Source: Littorina saxatilis | Lineage: Eukaryota > Mollusca > Gastropoda > Littorinimorpha > Littorinidae | DNA: 64,000 nt | NCBI RefSeq assembly: GCF_037325665.1 | Contig: NC_090254.1 | Coordinates: forward strand, 14,121,745 to 14,185,744 | Direction of reading: 5' to 3' | Shown here: in pieces, positions 1 to 11,014 of the stretch | Layout of the letters: every line of letters begins with the position of its first letter | How positions within the stretch are numbered: the first letter of the stretch is position 1 | The notes under the pieces: generated by a model | Seen by the model: only the letters and a program-made list of their open reading frames with translations | Databases searched by the model: none | What the model was told of the DNA's origin: nothing | Program-made: the position numbers and the translations under genes

Positions 1-65
1 CTGTTCGAGTGTTAGCTCATTTTTAAAATAAATGTTTCTCGTGTTATGTACACTCATCGGGGAAT
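1..65 (-). CDS. Cytoplasmic-tail exon of the minus-strand receptor gene (partial)
   Basis: A splice acceptor (ttattaccag on the minus strand) is followed in phase 1 by an open frame that includes SPMSVHNTRNIYFKNEL and runs off the left edge. It is the next exon after the transmembrane exon at 1219-1308, about 1.15 kb away, so it should encode the intracellular tail. The call is supported by homology to the plus-strand terminal exon at 25911-26119, which also starts SPMS and carries HIYFEN. The shared tyrosine in I-Y-F could be a phosphorylation site, but no canonical ITIM can be read. The stop codon is outside the window. Confidence 0.6.
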
Positions 66-960
66 CTGGTAATAAATATGGACGGTAAGAATGCACTGAA
101 CCCTACACGTATTATATCCCCATCGTTTTTTCATTCACATTTGCCCAACATGTTAATTTGCTGAGCGTTTGAAAGCGGGTTTTATGTCGTCTGCTAGGGC
201 AATCAAACCAGTCGCATTTCCAAAAGTAAATTTGTCGTGTTGCATCTGAACTCATGAGGGAGGCTGGCAGTAAGTGTATCACATGGTAACAACGTTCTGA
301 ACCCTACACGTTTTCGATTCCGATAGTTGTTGCCTTGAAATAATAATGCGAAAACCATTAATTTACTGAGCTGATGCAGTCGCATTCCCAGCTTTTGTGA
401 ACAAGAAACAATTAACAAGTGGCTCTATCCCATCTCCCCCCTTTCCCCTATCCCATCTCCCCCCTTTCCCCGTCGCGATATAACCTTGAATGGTTGAAAA
501 CGACGTTAAACACCAAATAAAGAAAGAAAGAAAAGAAAAGTCGCATTCCCGTGTCGTCTGCTACGTATGACAGAGTCGATCGAATCAGTTGACTTCCAAA
601 TGTTGATCTAGCTGGTACTTTATCGGAATAACATTTGTGTGTTCTGTTGGCCGCTGGGAATTTTATGCTAAATCATCATTATGTTAATGTGGAGATGATG
701 AGCTGCATGTCACTTAAAATGAAGGATTAGAAGAATCTTCTCAGGTGGAAAGAAGGTACAGCCTGACCCAGTCACTGTGGCACAGGCGCATGCAATTTTG
801 TCAGAAAAATACTTCTGCCTTTGGCCGCAGGAAATTTAGCATCATTTGGTAATGTGGAGAAGATAAGCTACATGTCACTAACACCGAGGATGAGAAGAAT
901 CTTCTCAAATCGAAAGAAGCCTCGCTGTGGCAAAGGGCGGAAGAATACGCTCTCTTGAAC
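66..960 (-). repeat. Intron segment duplicated in inverted orientation at 24.77-25.91 kb
   Basis: Read in reverse complement, this stretch matches 24770-25910 in blocks. Examples are the ACGGTAAGAATG block with the following CCTACACG, the run around GAGTCGATCGA, and the block ending GGCGGAAGAATACGCTCT. I judge identity by eye at roughly 75-85% with indels. It is the intron between the transmembrane and tail exons, and its conservation with the opposite-strand copy is a main support for an inverted gene duplication. Confidence 0.7.
390..538 (+). repeat. 5'-truncated SINE with 12-bp target-site duplication
   Basis: The 3' part of a SINE (block CGTCGCGATATAACCTT, then GTTGAAAACGACGTTAAAC, then an A-rich AAAG tail) is flanked by perfect 12-bp repeats AGTCGCATTCCC at 378-389 and 539-550. 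The same family occurs at 25269-25660 and 47277-47752. A CCCATCTCCCCCCTTTCCCC block is duplicated inside this copy. Confidence 0.75.
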
Positions 961-1120
961 AAGAGCAGCACACAACATTGAAAGGACGAAGGCCCAGCGA
1001 CTGTGCTTCTCTGCCTGCTTCTGTGATTTAGGTCGGCACGTATTTTGCGTGGAATTGTGTAATATCATCGCAGTCACGTAGGCAGTCTCTGGTTATACGC
1101 ATATGAACAGATCGATATGT

Positions 1121-1174
1121 ACTTACTTACTGCCTTTCACGCCTGGTGGCGTGTAGGGCAGCGACAAAGGACCT
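1121..1174 (-). repeat. Short truncated retroposed repeat with perfect 12-bp target-site duplication
   Basis: A 54-bp insert beginning (ACTT)n and containing TGCCTTTCACGCC is bracketed by AGATCGATATGT at 1109-1120 and 1175-1186. The tetranucleotide run at the left end suggests the 3' tail of a SINE inserted in minus orientation and heavily 5'-truncated. Confidence 0.7.
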
Positions 1175-1218
1175 AGATCGATATGTGCTGACTATAATAT
1201 GACTCACTGATTACTCAC

Positions 1219-1308
1219 TCTTTTTGTTTTCTCCCCGGAAGTGTACGAAACCAACCATAAAAGCAATGGTCAAGATCAAAGCGGCTACCAAGCTGGTCAC
1301 AAGCCAGG
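1219..1308 (-). CDS. Transmembrane-helix exon of the receptor gene
   Basis: On the minus strand a strong acceptor (catgttgcag) precedes a 90-nt phase 1-1 exon that ends at a consensus donor (gtgagt). It encodes about 29 residues: WLVTSLVAALILTIAFMVGF, then VHFRGENKK. The hydrophobic run of ~20 residues followed by Arg/Lys is the pattern of a type I single-pass helix with a positive-inside stop-transfer. Phase matches the Cys-module exons at 12.4-19.1 kb and the tail exon at 1-65, so I place it as the membrane anchor of the same protein. The plus-strand counterpart is at 24573-24692. Confidence 0.75.
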
Positions 1309-1440
1309 CTGCAACATGAAGGCATCCTTTTCTCATCTCAATGTTTCATACCTTCCTTTCAGCTTGTGCACCGCAACAGATGTGTCAAGGCTTGCATACG
1401 TAATACTATATCCTTCCGCTTCTTTTACTTGGGCACATTC

Positions 1441-1445
<5 letters not shown>

Positions 1446-1510
<65 letters not shown>

Positions 1511-1537
1511 TATATGTGTGCGTGTGTGTGTGTTTGC
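1446..1537 (+). repeat. (GT)n microsatellite
   Basis: About 60 bp of almost perfect GT dinucleotide, then an interrupted GT-rich tail. It lies just 5' (minus-strand sense) of the transmembrane exon. Open frames across it are dinucleotide artefacts. Confidence 0.95.
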
Positions 1538-1920
1538 TAGTGCATATCGCCATGAGCTCTGGCGAGAAGGGGCGATTCAAGTGTTTATTATTTGTATTCT
1601 TCTTCTTATTATTATAATTTATTATAACATCCTTTTGTTATTGTATTTTTAAGGGCGGGTTTCTTTGCGGAATCAATGTCACGGAAGGGTAAAGGTGTCA
1701 CTGGTAAAAACTGATGTCCAGTATGCAATTAATCTATACACACAAAACAAGAAAACAGAACGCCAGGTTGTACACTTCTTGTGAGATGTGTCTAAGCTGA
1801 AGAATACTCTGATTGCAAATATTGGCCTGGGAAATCATGATGATATTAAGGTGGCCTACAAGCGAAGCAATGTGGTTTTTAAAATGAAGAAAATCATGTT
1901 CACCAAATAACTCACACAAC

Positions 1921-2073
1921 TACACACACACACACACACACGAACACGCGCGCGCACACACACACACGCACAAAACACGCACACACACAAACAGCCCCCC
2001 CACCCCACACACACACACACACGCGCGCGCGAATTCCAATATAGCCTCAGAACTGTTAACCCGTGTATTTTTT

Positions 2074-2164
<91 letters not shown>

Positions 2165-2192
2165 AGAAAGAGAATGAAAGAGAGAGAGAGAG
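1921..2192. repeat. Compound (CA)n, (GT)n and (GA)n microsatellite cluster
   Basis: CA-rich interrupted tract, then a ~65-bp (GT)n run joined to (GA)n and a short poly-G run. Frames through it are not genes. Confidence 0.95.
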
Positions 2193-3812
2193 GGGGGGGC
2201 GCCTACAGACTTTGAGCGGCAATAATGGGGTGCTATGAAGCTCTCCCCAAGGGCTTGGCAAGCCGAGACATAGAGATAAGCTAGTGGTTCTCCTGCTGAA
2301 TGCATCACTGATTTCCTTAAAGTGTAACTAAACAAGCAAAAAGGAAAAACATCGTTCAGCAACCTTTACACTTTGATATGAAGAAGGGCCTCATATACTG
2401 TCGAACTGCGAAAAAAAAATTTTTTTTCTCTCACTCGGACACTATTTGACGGGCATGTGAAGTGCGCGCCAGGAACGACAATCTTCTTAGTTTACCTGAT
2501 TAATGCCCTTAATTTTTGGTTCTGGTACTTTCAGTTCCGGCTGTTGTCATCAATCTACCAAAATAAAAGATCAAACGGAGTTTTCGATTTTTATTTCATG
2601 GTTCAGAAAAATATTGCTTATTTTCTGAAGTCAACCGTTTTAGCGAATCTTTCTTTGATTCTTAAAAGTCATTTCAGATTTTTGAAAAATAGTTAACGGT
2701 TAGTAATTACCAATATATCGTAAACAAACATATCGATAGGTTTTGGTAAGAAGACACAAGTGCGATGAATGTGGTACCAGTATTTTTGTGGTAAGTAAGG
2801 ATGCATTTCTTTGCTGTAAGCACATTTACAATGCACATTTAATCTGTTTAGCAACATAAACGAAAGCATGGTACAGTGCCGCTTGTTTGTGGTCTATCTT
2901 TTCGCGGCAGATGCGTAACAATTAGGGTCTCAGTTGGAAAAAGCTGCTCGGAACCAGAGCAGATTTGGCTTGGGTTCTTTGAGTGTGAATGATCGACGAG
3001 TGGCTTGACATTTTTAACGAATCATTACTGTAGCCTACTTGAAACCATCATCTGTTTCTGAATTTGTCATCAGTTATGATTGAGCAGTCTCATAGGAATC
3101 GTCCATAAAATGTTAAACCGAAAAAGGGCAGACGATTCTGAATCACACAGGCTGCTGTACAAAATCAGATCTAAAACGATATTTTGAACTGCGACGTCTG
3201 CGTAAATGCCCTGTAACAAAATACCTTGTCCTGGTCATGTGTATACACATCAGCTTCTATTGGGAAGATCAGTATTTTATATTAATCACAAATACAAGAT
3301 TAGAAATAGTTCTGAAGATCGCCTTTGATTTCAGTTTCAGCGGCAAACTAGCAGATCTGTCCAAACCGGCATCGTTTCATGGTTGAAACTTGAATAATCC
3401 CAAATAGATCTGAGTGGGGGTAAGTTTTATAGTATTTCAATTTTGTACTGCAGTTTTATTTAAAGATAGTGTAGTGGATGCTGTCTCTGGTGAAGACTAC
3501 AGTTATATGAATTTTTTGTTGTAATATTAAAATGATTGTTCTTTATTTACACAATTGAATAATTTGTATTTATTTGTTTGCAGATGACGGCATACTGAGT
3601 GCTCCAAGAACATACGCCTGCTGGCATTTTGTGTCTTTTCTGAAGACGTCGAGGCAAGCAGAAGTAACGGTCCTGGCCACACACACACAATGACATGAAC
3701 AAGAAATGATATTTTTTCATGGGCATAGCCAGTATTAAAACTTTATTACCATGCAAACGCAACGATTAGAATTTAGAGACGGTCATCGGTCACACACACA
3801 CACACACACACA
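2193..3812. other. Intronic or intergenic sequence with no supported gene
   Basis: Mostly AT-rich unique sequence. A possible plus-strand acceptor at 3582 opens a frame of about 36 codons that ends in a CA-repeat; I do not call it. No recognisable transposon ends were seen. Confidence 0.5.
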
Positions 3813-4197
3813 CTGGGCGGATCCGGAGGGGGCCGGGGTTCCGGGGTTTCCGGACCACTTAGGACTGAGCCGGCCTTTGTATTCCAAGTGACGATTTTGG
3901 AAAGAAGTTGGCTAATTAGTTTGCTCAGGTTGCGCCAGATCGATCAATTGTCCTTGTTGTGATTCAAATTTTTCTTCTTAATATATTTACTTTTTTGGAA
4001 GGTGTATTGGGGGATGTTTCTTGGCTCAGATTGATCCATTTTCCTTGTTTTTATCAACATTTGTCGGAACCCCCCCCCCCCCCCCCCCCCCAAGGAGGTT
4101 GAACGCTTCGCGTCTTCAACTAAACGCTTCGCGTCGTCAAATTGTCCCTAAAAGAAATTTGGAAACTCCCCCTTAAAAATGATGTGATCCGCCCCTG
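3813..4197. mobile_element. hAT-like MITE with GGGCGGATCC-type inverted ends
   Basis: The left end CTGGGCGGATCCGGAGGGGG is mirrored by the right end GTGATCCGCCCCTG. The body has long G and C runs next to each end and no coding capacity. The copy sits inside a (CA)n tract. Related copies: 8847-9101, 12859-13156 and 41486-42026, sharing phrases such as TTGGCTCAG and TCCTTGTTTTTATCAACA. The hAT assignment rests on the CAGGGGCGGATCC-like ends and on an approximate 8-bp duplication at one copy. Confidence 0.6.
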
Positions 4198-4361
4198 CAC
4201 ACACACAAACACACACAAATAGAGAAGTAATAAATGGATACAGTTTTTCTTTATTTAAATTACAGTCAGATGTGGTCGTAGAACAGGCACTGTAAACAAA
4301 ACCTAGCATATGATATACCACTTGTGTGATGTTTCGGTCAATATCTTTATTTTCCTTTCAG

Positions 4362-4440
4362 AAATACATTGGCGTTTTGAATGTCAAGGGAAGTGATACA
4401 AATGCTGCAGCGGGCTATCAAGAACGCGAAGGCAAACAAG
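4362..4440 (+). CDS. Candidate plus-strand exon of unknown gene
   Basis: A strong pyrimidine tract and acceptor (attttcctttcag) precede 79 open nucleotides that end at donor gtaaat. The frame enters in phase 0 and leaves in phase 1, encoding a 26-residue hydrophilic peptide containing KYIGVLNVKGSD and GYQEREGKQ. A second exon of the same phase and a similar ending (NNQK) is at 7329-7395. They could be cytoplasmic-tail exons of a plus-strand gene overlapping the minus-strand receptor, or chance splice-like sites. Family not recognised. Confidence 0.3.
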
Positions 4441-6238
4441 GTAAATACCTACTTCTGACATTAGTTTACTTATTAACTCTTTCTATACTGGCCATTATCT
4501 CCCCAGTCTCTCCCCAGAAACTGGCCATTTGCATGGGTTTGCAAAAAAATTCTCAAAAATAAACAAAAGATGCAGCCTTCAAACTCATAGGTTTTATTGT
4601 GAATATATTGCTAAAACATATGCCAAAGTTTGGTTTCATTGTTGTGAAAAAAATAAAAATATGATGTCCAGAATTTATGGGTATATTTTACGCAATACGA
4701 AAAAGAGGGTATGTATTTTGACTTAGAAGCATTTTTTCTTATGAAGGCTCTGTTTGCAACAAAACTGTTTCTGTTTACTTGTATGAAGATTGTGCTAACA
4801 CAAAAACATAACAAATACCAACTGATTTTCCATTTGGTGGTCATGTAAGCATTGTGAACATGTCCAAAAAATCTGATCACACACCATGTGGTCGACATGC
4901 AGACCTGAACGGCCAGTGTATGGTGGCAGAGTTGGAAAATAGGAAAAGTCTTGATGCCAATCCTTCATCAAAAACCGAAGAAAATCGTCATTGTAATAAG
5001 TTTGCTTTATTCTAAATCAAACGACTAGGATAGATGACAGAGTAACTGACAGACACAACGACAAACACATTCAATTCTATGTAAAACATACACAATGCGC
5101 ACGTTAACAAGCTGGCCATAACAATGTGCCCATCGTGCATGAAGTGTGGCTTTGGTCGGATCAGTAGCCGTGCTTTGTCTGCGATGCTAAACATGAAATT
5201 TTGTTAAAGCGACGATTTAGCAATGTTGTTGTTGCTGCTGCTGCTGTCTGTTCTTGTCACGACATCTCGCCATATAACAGTTTTTTCTCTCCTGATTCTG
5301 AGAAGAAGCTGTTTAATTGTGATATCAGGCCTAGGAACCCCTGATTTTCACTTGGAGCATTCTCAGAGAACTTAGCGTATGTTAAGAAAAATGAGTGTAC
5401 TCCACACTTTATCTTTTGTTGTTCGTTGTCGTTGCATGTCTACCGTTCCACAGCCACCTACTATAAGTGCAAGTGTTAAATGACGTATTTCCACAAAAGA
5501 CTGCTTGCAGAGAATCATGTGATGCCAATGACAGGTAAGGACATGTGGTAATACATACTACGTTTTGGAACCAGGGAAAATGCAGCACAAATTATTTATC
5601 AACCAAATTGATTGACTTGTGCACCATGACAAAAGTTTTCTTTGATCCATAAAAGGTCTTTTGCCAGAAAAATTGCTCTGAACATCAAGTACCCTGCAAG
5701 TTGTCACACATTTACATTATTGAAATAAAAAGAAAACACACCAGTAACCAGGTTAGGTACGTTAATATCTATAATCAATATCTCGGCACGTTACTGCCTT
5801 CTTCGGGATGGTAAGCTGAACATTATTGAACAAAATAATCGGTTTAGATTGTATACTTTGATTCCTGAACGAAGAAGCAGAGGTACTGCATACAACTAGG
5901 ACTGTAATATCAGCTTTTGCCTGAAACACACACACATACACTTATAAAATTAATGCAATGTCATTGTATGAAGCCAGAACAATCACTAACTTACATAGTT
6001 GGTCACACAATTACCCATCACTGAACAATAAATCGAAGTCGGGTGGATTCAATGACTAAAGCAGTAAAGGCTTTGAAAAAACCCTCATCACAAAACATCC
6101 CCCCCCCCCCCCCAAAAAATAAAAATAAATAAATGAAATAAAACAGGTTGTGTATATAGCGCAGTAAACACCATGCAGGTACAAGCGAAGATTTGACAGA
6201 GATTATCCTTGTTTTATATAGCACTCATTTTCTAGTTT

Positions 6239-6298
<60 letters not shown>

Positions 6299-7328
6299 AA
6301 AGTAATTTATTGACCTGTGGGTTATTTGCGTTTGTATACACATTGGTGATTCGTAAACTATGTTGAAAGAGATTGTCAAACAATATTATATGGGGTGTCT
6401 TAAAAAAAAATGTATATCAACAAAATCTGTCATTATTATCAGGCACACGGTTTTAACAAAGCTATGTCACGGAATGCAACATAAGTGGCTTAAAAAGTCG
6501 TGTTTTTGTGTGTGCAGGATATTCCTAGGACAGGACCTCAAGCTGAACCAGCACAACAGCGATGCATTCTTCCATGGCTTCCACAAAAGTCTTTCACCTA
6601 TAGCGGGCATTGCATACAGATAGTCCCTAACCCTCCTTTTTAAAAATTCTTTAGACCAATTATCCCTCTGTTCCCATGTTAAACATGGAATAATTCTGGA
6701 CAAATGCGAGGACGTTAGCTTTTTTTTATTTTATTTTTTTATCATTTTACTTATCATTAAAACTTGTTTAGATTTCGATTCGTAAACCATTTACAGTAAT
6801 CCTTTGTTTTTTTAACTTTGTTCATCTTACCACAGTCACTTCGTTGTTTAGATTTATCATTAAATTTGTTACCATTATGCAGGAAAAATGTAGAATAAAA
6901 CCAGGAGAGCTTTCGGTAGAAGATATTTCCTGTGTCAAAAGTTAATGCTTATTCTGATTGATGGGTGCTCCAAACTAAGTTATTTTGACTGCCTTATTCG
7001 AATTCATTTCCAAGACAGGGCTGAGAAGTGGAGAAGCTTAGGAGAGTATCGTAAAAATTGTCTGGGTGTTTATGCAAAACTTTCGAATATGTCAGATTTT
7101 ACTTTAGAGATTTTAAATACTGTTAACTGACAGAAATGCTATAACTTCTACACCAATTGACTGGATAACTTCATATTCAGCATACTTAAACTTGATTTTA
7201 TGCATGTGCAGTTCACAAAGTGGCAAATTTGTAGGTTAAATTATCTAACTTTTGCATCACCAATGACACCAACGCTTTCGTGTCTGAGGATTGCCCTGAA
7301 CCTAGCTGTAACTGCATGCTTTCTTCAG
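4441..7328. other. AT-rich sequence without supported genes; contains a (CT)n tract
   Basis: There is a perfect (CT)n microsatellite of ~54 bp at about 6243-6296 and a poly-C run near 6102-6113. A possible acceptor near 6518 opens a frame to a stop near 6622, but no partner exon supports it. Otherwise nothing recognisable. Confidence 0.5.
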
Positions 7329-7395
7329 GTCATCGATAGCCTGGGGGTTGAAGGGGATGTTTTTACATACTCAGACATTCAAAATAATCAAAAAG
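7329..7395 (+). CDS. Candidate plus-strand exon with YSDI motif
   Basis: Acceptor ctttcttcag and donor gtaaaa bound 67 open nucleotides (phase 0 in, phase 1 out) encoding VIDSLGVEGDVFTYSDIQNN followed by QK. F-T-Y-S-D-I fits a tyrosine followed at +3 by Ile, as in many SH2-binding tails. With the exon at 4362-4440 it may represent a plus-strand gene whose body lies left of the window. No domain is recognisable, and a chance exon-like stretch cannot be excluded. Confidence 0.3.
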
Positions 7396-7419
7396 GTAAA
7401 AGCCTGAAGGGTTTAAATT

Positions 7420-7660
7420 AGGTAAAAATGGCTACCGCTCAATGTCAAAACTCGTTCTGTTTAGTCGACCCCCGAATTTGGAGAAAAAAATTAAAATTGC
7501 ACAAAAGTCAGACCATTCAATTTACAAAATTGCCACTTACTGGAAAGGCAGAACATAAACTGAAGTTAATGAATACCATATATAAAATAATTGGTTCAAC
7601 AGATGTAGAAGTAATTTGCATGGTTGTGGGTGTCCTTTTTAGGGGGGTCAACCCTGTAGA
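7420..7660 (-). repeat. Diverged copy of the ACAGGGTGATCC-ended repeat
   Basis: Blocks TACCGCTCAAT, TCGACCCCCGAATT, CTGAAGTTAATG and GATGTAGAAG recur in the same order at 61230-61507, where the element has recognisable inverted ends. This copy keeps the G-rich right end (GGGGGGGTCAACCCTGTAG) but its left end is not clear. Confidence 0.5.
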
Positions 7661-8657
7661 AGAGACGATTTTCTTTAATTATCAATCCGTAATATATTGT
7701 TTGTTATGCATACAAGATTAACATTGACAAATACTTCAAGACTCCTCATTGATCTTAAGAAATGTTGTGGGTTTTTTTGTTACTGACTGATTCACTTTCT
7801 ATTCACTTTACTCTACATAAGTCACGACAAGAAAAGCAAGGGAGGTAATTTCTTCGGAAGAGGTAATTCTCTCCCCTCAGAACGATTGTTGTAGTTTGTT
7901 TGATTTTGTTCCCTTCTAATAAGTATTATTTAAAAGAGATCTTTACATCTTGATGTGAAAGGCGCAGTACCCCCCTCCCCCCAGGATGTTAAATTCTAGG
8001 TTGTGTCCATGTAAAATCCTGATCCTAGTCAAGATCCGAGTTGGTTTTTCATGCAACTGTGCCTCTTTATGCCACTCAATTAGACATACTTTGCAATCCA
8101 TAATTGCACGAAACTAAGTACAGGAAATACGTTGTTGTCGTGTTTTTAATATTACATAATGAAATAAAAAATGTCACAACTGGTTTCGTGTTGGGCTTTC
8201 TCTCTCTGTCTGAATCTCATAATTACTTCCTTCTGAGGCCTGAAATGTGTTGCAGGCATTGTTCAGCTTACATTTATTGTCACAATTTTTGTGGATATGT
8301 TATTAAGTGTGTCTGTGTTTCTATCATTCGTTATCAGTGTGGTTAAAAAAAAAAGCACACGTCAAAGTAATTTACCCTTCATCATTATCAAAACATGCAG
8401 ATACAGGTAATAAAAATTAATATTTGTGATACTTTAAACAAATACAATGTTTGTTTGTTGCGTCTTTTCTTTTTTTCAGAGCAAACACACATCGTATTTG
8501 TTCAAACGTGTATATTCTGCACTTTCTAATACCCTGCATGGATCTCCAAATCAAGAATAATGAAAAGTCGTCTAATAGCCCTGCAGCACTCACACGAACA
8601 TGATAGAAGCTTGCATGCATGCACCCAGGCTTGCTGTCTTCGGCTAAAAGAGCTTAC

Positions 8658-8717
8658 CGTTGGATCTTCGCTCAGACAAATGTAGCTGTCTTGTCCACTT
8701 GCTCCTGTCGCATAGAT
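8658..8717 (-). CDS. Candidate 60-nt linker exon of the receptor gene
   Basis: Minus-strand acceptor ttgcacattgcag and donor gtaagc bound exactly 60 nt that are open in phase 1-1 (LCDRSKWTRQLHLSERRSN) and also in phase 0 (IYATGASGQDSYICLSEDPT). The first frame fits the phase of all other exons of the gene. It would lie between the last Cys module (12401-12532) and the transmembrane exon. No domain is visible, and alternative inclusion is possible because the exon is symmetric. Confidence 0.35.
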
Positions 8718-8846
8718 CTGCAATGTGCAACATCATCTTTGATTAATAAGTCTGAGGCACAGACAAACACACACGCGCGCACATTTGCGAGAGAATGCAC
8801 GTCAGTCTATTCAATCAAACAGTATAAAAACATACCACAGATACTC

Positions 8847-9101
8847 AAGGGCGGATCTGGGGGGGGGGGGGGGGGTTACACGGGTTACGTAACCCCCCCC
8901 CCCCCACCCCCCCAAAAAGAGGTAATTTATTGGCTCAGGATGCACCAGATAGCTCTATTTTGCTTCTTTGGATAAAAAAAATTTCCGGGGGGGCATGCCC
9001 CCGGACCCCCCTAGAGGCTTGGGCGCCTTCGGCGCCGTCAACTTGTATCTTCGCAGTCATTTTGTAACCCCCCCCCCTCCAAAGTGAATTGATCTGCCCT
9101 T
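8847..9101. mobile_element. hAT-like MITE, second copy
   Basis: Ends AAGGGCGGATC and GATCTGCCCTT are inverted, with poly-G next to the left end and poly-C next to the right. Flanking 8-mers AGATACTC and GGATACTG match at six of eight positions, consistent with a decayed 8-bp hAT duplication. Confidence 0.6.
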
Positions 9102-9582
9102 GGATACTGGACATTCGCCGTATAACAAACTCAAGAGATTCATTTGTGTGTGTATGTTTAATCAAAAGTTCATCTTGGGCACATTCAGTCAGTATTGTAA
9201 CAGGACCCATCCCGTAAAAACTTCGAACAGATCTATTAAATTCTGAAATCCTTGACAAGTTTTTTTTCCAATCATCTGTATCTGACCGAAGTAAAAAAAT
9301 AAAAAAAAATCAGCCAGTACACGCATCTACCCCCTTACACGACAATACATATGTGGCGAAAAAAGGAATCGAGAGGGGGGGAACAAGGAATAAATTAGAT
9401 CCAGAAATAATTCCACTTCATCATTCCAAAATTCAAGTGTGAAGTGATCGGATACTGTGGTAAAGATACGTGCTTAGTATCACAACTGAAAATACAAGCC
9501 CTAGGGTTTTAAATCAAGGAAACAATTAAAGTTAAGGAAAGATCAACAGAAATGTCGAGAACATGTAAAATATTGTACTTAC

Positions 9583-9810
9583 AATCCGTTTCAGCATGCT
9601 CTTCGAATAATAATCTCCCAGTCAGCCTCGTGCTTACGACTTCGACAGGATGTTGCCTCTCACGCTGAGCCAGTACATTTGGAGTGAATTCAAAGGCCAG
9701 AGATGCAGTACAAGCACAGATCCAATTCATTTACATTGCTACCTTGCCCAATTTATGGCTATTTCTGTTGGTAACATCACACATGTGGCAAGCAGTGCTT
9801 GTTGCCGACT
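9583..9810 (-). pseudogene. Decayed Cys-module exon of the receptor gene
   Basis: On the minus strand the segment WICACTASLAFEF resembles the end of the module at 13231-13347 (TCECLPGAATAFEVLC). Upstream in the same frame are TACHMCDV and a stop codon (TAA at about 9731-9733) where the module core should be. A consensus donor gtaagt follows at 9577-9582. I read it as a module exon that lost its frame. The alternative is an initiating exon using the ATG directly after the stop. Confidence 0.35.
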
Positions 9811-10227
9811 CTGCTGGGACAGGCAGCAGACGATTTTATTTAGGAACCAAATTCTGATTGGTTAAAACATAAAACCGGAACTCAAAGTACCACTTGTTCT
9901 TTGGAAGTATCAAATCAAGAACAGATAATCAGGTAAATCTGAAATGGGTTCAACACTTTTAAAAAATCGTAGTAAATCAGAAAACACAGTAAACGTTGGA
10001 AAAATCGTCCAGTATCGCTTCTACAGGTCTATACTTGGACAAAACATAAAGCAATTCAGTAAAGCTGACACTTCAAAATGTCTGTTTAGTTACACTTTAA
10101 AACGGCTTCGTAGTGATATCTACGGCTCTAGGTTTTCACAGTTCTCAACTTCGTCTGATTTGATACATACCATACGTCATTGAACACGTTGTAAAAAACT
10201 AATGGGTGGCAAATTGTTCATAAGGCA

Positions 10228-10335
10228 TACATTCTTTCTTCTTCTGCGTTCGTGGGCTGAAACTCCCACGTACACTCGTATTTGTGCACGAGTGGATTTT
10301 TACGTGTACGGTGTATGACCGTTTTATAAGACATA
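10228..10335 (+). repeat. SINE-like fragment
   Basis: The run TTCTTCTTCTGCGTTCGTGG, then CTCCCACGTACACTCG and a TTTTTACGTGTACGG block, resembles the 3' region of tRNA-derived SINEs that I recall from mollusc genomes. No target-site duplication or 5' head is present. The family call is from memory. Confidence 0.35.
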
Positions 10336-10969
10336 AATAAATGTTATTCCAAATAATTTAAAATTTCAAGCATTAAAACAAGATCTTTGTTTATAAACCA
10401 TATGATAGACATTGTTCGAGAAATCCCTTTTTTGGGGTCTCCTATTTCTTGTCTGTGAGAGATTAATTGAGAGGTTTCAAACCAAGAAGTATGCGTGCTC
10501 CTTCAATTAAAAACATCTTTGAAAACAGCTCAAACGGATTAAAAAATATGTAATCTGACTAACGTACACGTGCACCTATGCTTCGTGAATACAGGTCTCA
10601 CTAGCTGTTACGGGATTCTTAATTCCTTCTGCACATTTCTGCGATGTCAAAATGTTAGGTTAATACGCGCGACCCCATGTGAAACCCTTAATCGACGGAT
10701 TTGTTTCCTGACTGGCTGTGTAAAGGTTTTTAAAGCTCATATCTCCTGTTGTACTACAGCTTAAAACCAACCCAGCTAAAACCTTTTTTGTAGCCAGCTA
10801 GGTATTTGGTTTTCTATGGGGCTGTCTCTGCATTTTCGTTTCTCAATTAAGCACACCAGTAGACAAAGCTGGCTGTTTGTGGCACCCAAATGAGGTATAT
10901 GGTGTTTATGGAGAAAATTGGCGACTCCAGATGATGTTCTTAAAACAGGGAAGAGTTCTGTGCACTTAC

Positions 10970-11014
10970 TTGTCCCAATTGCTTCACTGGTCGCTTTCAA
11001 AGCACGTAAACCAA
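10970..11014 (-). CDS. Candidate 45-nt linker exon of the receptor gene
   Basis: A very good acceptor (gcttcttttgtgttgcag) and consensus donor (gtaagt) bound 45 nt open in phase 1-1, encoding GLRALKATSEAIGT. Size and phase suit a short Ser/Thr-containing linker between the modules and the transmembrane exon. There is no domain, so the call depends on the splice signals and the matching phase. Confidence 0.45.

Noticed and set aside
1241-1540. Plus-strand frame starting MYETNHKSNG
   Set aside because: It is the antisense shadow of the transmembrane exon at 1219-1308 plus a GT repeat.
3583-3690. Plus-strand terminal exon (DGILSAPRTYACW)
   Set aside because: It has one acceptor-like site and a stop in a CA repeat; no partner exon, homologue or domain.
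6518-6622. Plus-strand terminal exon after tgtgtgtgcag
   Set aside because: Two frames are open and neither fits the phase of the candidates at 4362 or 7329.
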